Source: Oegoconia quadripuncta (taxonomy: Eukaryota; Arthropoda; Insecta; Lepidoptera; Autostichidae). Taken from it: 64,000 bases of DNA. A program made the translations under genes and the position numbers. Each line of letters starts with the position of its first letter. Within the stretch, counting starts at the first letter, position 1. Where the stretch lies: contig OX438760.1 in the NCBI GenBank assembly GCA_949316235.1, positions 3,102,501 through 3,166,500 on the forward strand, in the 5' to 3' direction. The notes under the pieces were generated by a model. It was not told the DNA's origin. It searched no databases and saw nothing but the letters and a program-made list of their open reading frames with translations. Below, piece by piece: positions 60,018 to 64,000 of the stretch.

Positions 60018-60280
60018 AGGTGGAAGCGTACTGACCCGGAAATCCCAACACATTTAGGGGACTGGCTATCTTATCTCTGACAACCGGAACACAACAATGC
60101 TATTAACATTGCTGCTTGGCGGCAGATTTAGATAAGATGGTGGTAGCTAGCCAGGTGGACATTTAAAATGCCCTACCACCAACCAAACCGAGTACTTAAA
60201 CATGTACCCCACTGGGGATCGATCCCGCGACCTCCGAATCGTAAACTCAATGTTGTTTACATTGAGTCACGGAGGCGGTT
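60018..60280 (-). repeat. SINE family 1, tail-truncated
   Basis: Body from AGGTGGAAGCGTACTGACCC to head ending GGAGGCGGTT; the distal tail is missing. Confidence 0.85.
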
Positions 60281-60528
60281 CAAACCTAAAGCAAGCTATA
60301 TAATAAAATTGTCAGAAAACATTTTTATTCTATTACTGATGGGGGTACTTCTACAAAAAATCAGGAACTATCAGATTATAGGATAACTTTTTGATGGACT
60401 ATGTGTTTTGCCCGGCGGCCAGGCGGACTTGCCGGGATATGTTTGTTTACATCTATACCTACATTGCATTTTTTCTGTCATTGTTTACGTGCGAGCCGAC
60501 GTTTCTTGGGGTTTTAATTGGTAAAAAT

Positions 60529-60873
60529 CTTAGATTAATGATTGGTCTCCGCGCCGCTACGACTAGATACCGCACTATGAAGAAAAAACAGGTTCCTGAA
60601 TGCGGCAACTCAATATTGTAGTGTGTAGATTTATACAGTACTTACTGATGGTATGTGATGCCAGTATCTTTCTTGTTTTTTGTAGTATTGTTATTACATA
60701 GTTCGACTACGCAAACCGGCATTTTGCTTCAGTCTTAAACCAAAATTTGAAATTTGAACTTGTGGCGTGACTGCGCGGGTACGCCGAATACGGCGTAGTA
60801 TTTGTTGCCGCATTTTTCGAGTACGCTGACGGTATCTAGTCGTAGCGGCGCGGAGACCAATCATTAATCTAAG
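60529..60873. mobile_element. Fold-back element, 44-bp perfect arms
   Basis: CTTAGATTAATGATTGGTCTC...CTAGATACCG (60529-60572) is exactly mirrored at 60830-60873. The spacer has no ORF of note. Confidence 0.8.
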
Positions 60874-61020
60874 GTAAAAATGAAACAAGGTTGAATTAAA
60901 TTATAATTATATTCAAAACATTTTAGTAGGTACGATAGTATATTAAAATATGGGCTCAGTTTTAAACTAGAAAATAATATCATAAATGTCTTTAGACATA
61001 CCTATCTATTTACACACAAT

Positions 61021-61303
61021 ACCTGTTTGGTGTAGTGGTTAGAAATTCTGCTGCTATACCAAAAGATCGCGGGTTCGAATCCCGCTAGGGGCATATGTTT
61101 GTATGATGAATACAGACATGAGTTCCCGAGTTATGGATGTTTTTAATTTATATGTGTATTTATTTACAAAAAAAAAGTATTTGTGTAGTTTATCAACCAT
61201 CTGGTATCTATAATACAAGCCTAGTTGCTAAGTGTGGAACTAGATGGCGCTGTGTGTATGTGCAAAGATATTTATTTACATATTTATTATTATTATTATT
61301 ATT
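61021..61303 (+). repeat. SINE family 2, full length
   Basis: Head ACCTGTTTGGTGTAGTGGTTAG, B box GGGTTCGAATCCC, tail AACTAGATGGCGCTGTGTG and a TTA-rich end. Confidence 0.9.
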
Positions 61304-61534
61304 ATAACTTCAATAAGAGTAACAGTATTTTAAGTATAATAGTTATTGTGCAACTGTTGTACCTAGGCGTTACCGAGATACGATCACATGAGTGTTTTAA
61401 TACCTACCTAATTAGGTAGTATTAAAACACATTAAAACACTTATTAGTATGTCCAGTTGCATACAAAACTATATCCTGACACAATTATGTATTATGCTTA
61501 CATCTAATCTTCTAACTATATTATAAATCACCTT

Positions 61535-61920
61535 TCCGCCCGCAGCTTCGCCTGCATGGAACATCTTTACCGCGGAAATTTGTTTATCACGCGAGAATAT
61601 CTTAACTATATCGTGATAAAAAATATCCTATGTCTTAATCCAGGGTATATTCTACCTATATAAATATACCAAACAAACAAACAACTAATTATATTAGATG
61701 CGTCAGTTTGGATGTTTATTTATTTGTTGCTCGATCACGGCGAAACCGATGAACGGATTTGGATGAAATTTGGTATATAGGTAGAATATACCGTGGATTA
61801 AGACATAGGATATGTCTTATCCCGATAAAGTGTGTAGTTCTAGCGGGATAAACAAATTAAAAATATCCGCAATAAGGCTTTCTAACACAGGCGAAGCCGC
61901 GGGCGGAAAGCTAGTAATAC
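61535..61920. mobile_element. Inverted-repeat element with CCGCCCGCAGCTTCGCCTG ends
   Basis: CTTTCCGCCCGCAGCTTCGCC pairs with GGCGAAGCCGCGGGCGGAAAG. Inner ATATCCTATGTCTTAATCC pairs with GGATTAAGACATAGGATA. A repeat type common in moths. Confidence 0.6.
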
Positions 61921-62280
61921 ATAAATTGGTTAATTTGTCAATAATTGGTATGGAATGGTATGGTTTGGGTTTGTCCACGCTACGCCACTCTTGAGAACTT
62001 TCTTATATTAGGGGGGCGGACGTAATCTCGGCCCCCACAGTTTGGCGCGCCTGGACTTTATAACTGAAAAACAAAAATACATTATATTAGGGGTGGACGT
62101 AATCTCGGCCCTCACAGTTTGAGATTACGGTTTTCGAAAAACAAATGCACGAGTAAAAAGCTGTATAAATTTGAAATTGGAATTCCTAACCAAAGAGGAG
62201 ATATTTGAGATCAAAGTGGCCAGTATGACAAAACGCCAATTTCATATGTAAGGACCTAATATATTAATAGACGAACTTAC

Positions 62281-62488
62281 TTTTCATCAATTAGTTCAAA
62301 TATAATACAAATCGGCCGGCGATTTATGCCACTAGGGCATGAGGACATGCAGATGAACTTGAAGCCGAGCGTGACGTATGTCAGATTCATGGGGCATTTC
62401 ACCACGATTGCGTAGCGTGGTTCACTGTGGTAATTCAAGCTTCGTGAATTTGATCGCAGCGTCGACCGCAACACACTCTGGCAGAATA
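62281..62488 (-). CDS. p53: p53-family DNA-binding domain exon (partial gene)
   Basis: p53-family proteins are tetrameric transcription factors for DNA-damage response and apoptosis. This 208-bp exon has acceptor CATCTTTTCAG (phase 1) and donor GAAAA|GTAAGT (phase 2). It encodes the second half of the DNA-binding domain: RYAIVVKCPM (beta strand equivalent to the family's RYSVVVPYE), then LGFKFICMSSCPSGINRRP. The two Cys of CMSSC match zinc ligands Cys238 and Cys242 of human p53. The Arg pair of NRRP matches contact residues 248/249. ICIIFELIDE matches the family's LTIITLED. An inner acceptor (CTGCCAG) could start the exon at 62477, phase 0. The preceding exons (Cys176/His179 half) and the following CxCPGRD-type exon were not found. 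It may be an exon between large introns or an isolated fragment. The frame is open and splice sites good, so function is plausible. Confidence 0.8.
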
Positions 62489-62514
62489 CTGAAAAGATGT
62501 ATACTATAATATAG

Positions 62515-62620
62515 TATATATTATAGTAGTAGTATAGTATAGTAGTCATAGAGGTGTTTATATATATATATATATATATAATATAGTATATATATATATA
62601 TATATATAAACACCTCTTTG
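62515..62620. repeat. AT microsatellite forming a palindrome
   Basis: AGAGGTGTTTATATATA... at 62550 is mirrored by ...TATATAAACACCTCT ending near 62617. TA tracts fill the middle. It separates the p53 exon from the upstream ORF. Confidence 0.9.
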
Positions 62621-62802
62621 CACACTAAGTTGATCCAGCCACGATCCCGTACCTTGCTGACTCCGCCTTTAGCACCGAATAACTTAAATCCAGTTGCGTG
62701 TTTCTCGGGCGGAATGGCAACGTCGCATTCTATTAAGCGATGTTGCCACATGTATTCGTCGATAGTCTCGATACTCGAAATATTTTTTTTCCACAATTTC
62801 AT
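62618..62802 (-). CDS. Unidentified ORF upstream of the p53 exon
   Basis: An open frame from ATG at 62802 runs through KLWKKN, MWQHRLIECDVAIPPEKH and FKLFGAKGGVSKVRDRGW to a possible donor at AAAGAG|GTG. An earlier donor AGCAAG|GTACGG is also possible. The composition (mixed charged, no low complexity until the AT repeat) looks protein-like. I do not recognise the family and it does not match the first half of a p53 DNA-binding domain. It could be a p53-gene exon, another gene's exon or a transposon remnant. The start sits on the edge of a 178-bp tandem duplication. Confidence 0.35.
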
Positions 62803-63137
62803 GCAATAGTGGATCCGTAACGGCTAAATTTTTTAAACGCACGAAGACTTTTTGGCTCTGATTTGTATTTCAAAAATCAATTACTTGTGTTGATCCATTT
62901 ATATACTCACACTTCCAGTAATACTTATTTTGATCCGAATTGGTACCGATACCGTAACTTTTACGTACCGTAAATTTCATGCAATAGTGGATCCGTAACG
63001 GCTAAATTTTTTAAACGCACGAAGACTTTTTGGCTCTGATTTGTATTTCAAAAATAAATTACTTATGTTGATCCATTTATATACTCGTACTTCCAGTAAT
63101 ACTTATTTTGATCCGAATACGTACCGATACCGTAACG
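62795..63137 (+). repeat. 178-bp tandem duplication
   Basis: AATTTCATGCAATAGTGGATCC through GATCCGAAT and CCGATACCGTAAC occurs twice with few differences. Confidence 0.93.
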
Positions 63138-63284
63138 GTCGATCAATTATTATACCTAGTCTGGATATTTTATATTCGCAATTCTCCATACATTGTAAGA
63201 TCCGCCTAGGTTGTAACGGTGGAGGCACGGGGGGAGCACCGTACACCGCACTCCGCGCCCTTTAGACCTTTGCGCAAAATTTCC

Positions 63285-64000
63285 TTTGAATTAAAGACAA
63301 GTTCAAAAATTCAAAAAATTCAAAATATTTATTTTCATTCAAGCATAACAATCTTGTACACAATTGTGAGAGTATCCTGTTAAGCTTCTTAAAACTTGTG
63401 TTAGGATAGCTCTTCATTCTTGTACATTTTACATAAGATTTTTACTTAATGCTTAATTGAAATTGAAAACCTGGATTAGTTGCTTATGTGAGTTGTAAAT
63501 ATAATATGAGAGGTTACTTGGTCAGATATGTGTTGGTGTGCGTGCGTGTATGTATTTATGTATGTGTGTGTGTGTTTATGTATGTGTGTGTATTTATGTA
63601 TTATATTTTATTTTAAAGTTATAAGTGAGTAAGGAATTGCATAAGATACAAAACGTAAAGAATAAAATTTCTGAATTTGGCTATCTGCAGAGATAAATTA
63701 GTTTTTCTGTAAAGGGAGGTACTAGATGGTGTCTGCACATGCCATACGGATGTCATCCTTGGGTTCAGAAGGAAGCAGTGAAAATTTCTCCACTTCCCTC
63801 CACATCTGCGGAATATGCTGACACCTAGATTTATAAATATTTAAAAATATTTAAAAAGGAATACTTATGGTTTTAGTTGAGCACCATTACAACTTGTGTT
63901 ATTAATGTAAAGGAATTTATATCGATCCAATGGCTTCAGTCTCTTGATAATTTAATGTCTTTAGCCATTCCGTTAGTGCCTTTTTGACTTCAAACGAAGT
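63285..64000. other. LINE 3'-end-like start, then GT-rich and anonymous DNA
   Basis: 63290-63340 (AAAATTCAAAATATTTATTTTCATTC) resembles the tail of CR1-type repeats here. 63531-63600 is a GTGT/TATG-rich microsatellite. No coding signal seen. Confidence 0.35.

Overview
The window looks like nuclear DNA of a moth or butterfly (Lepidoptera). It is AT-rich and intron-dominated. It is packed with tRNA-headed SINEs, 3' ends of CR1/Jockey- and RTE-type LINEs and fold-back DNA transposons. It also carries an insect 7-transmembrane odorant receptor gene. No bacterial or viral operon structure is present. All gene models below were spliced by eye from reading frame, GT/AG sites and phase agreement; no alignment or expression data were available.

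Layout. (1) 11889-23281, plus strand: the last three coding exons of a serine/threonine protein phosphatase 1 catalytic subunit (PP1), covering the second half of the catalytic domain and the TPPR tail. Its upstream exons lie outside the window, so 1-11888 is probably intron filled with repeats. The 10-kb intron 12086-22177 holds a 3.65-kb Harbinger-like DNA transposon (16252-19898). (2) 23343-34550: no gene seen, only repeats and anonymous DNA. (3) 46218-34597, minus strand: a complete seven-exon odorant receptor (458 codons) with AATAAA 38 bp after the stop. (4) 58617-52124, minus strand: a complete six-exon CCDC42/CFAP73-like coiled-coil axonemal protein (324 codons). A 17-bp minisatellite of about 40 units begins about 170 bp past its stop. 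(5) 62488-62281, minus strand: one exon of a p53-family DNA-binding domain (CxxxC zinc ligands, NRRP); its partner exons were not found.

Repeat landscape. Two abundant tRNA-derived SINE families (about 16 and 11 copies or pieces) and one rarer third type recur. CR1/Zenon-like, CR1/Jockey-like, RTE-like and R1-like LINE fragments, a small hAT element with an 8-bp target duplication, a mariner-like transposase remnant and several MITE families are also visible. Several insertions are nested.

The genes do not form a pathway. The most notable observations are an odorant-receptor splice acceptor that appears to be supplied by a transposon terminus, the isolated p53 exon beside an AT palindrome and an unidentified ORF, a somewhat divergent PP1, and the minisatellite abutting the CCDC42-like gene.
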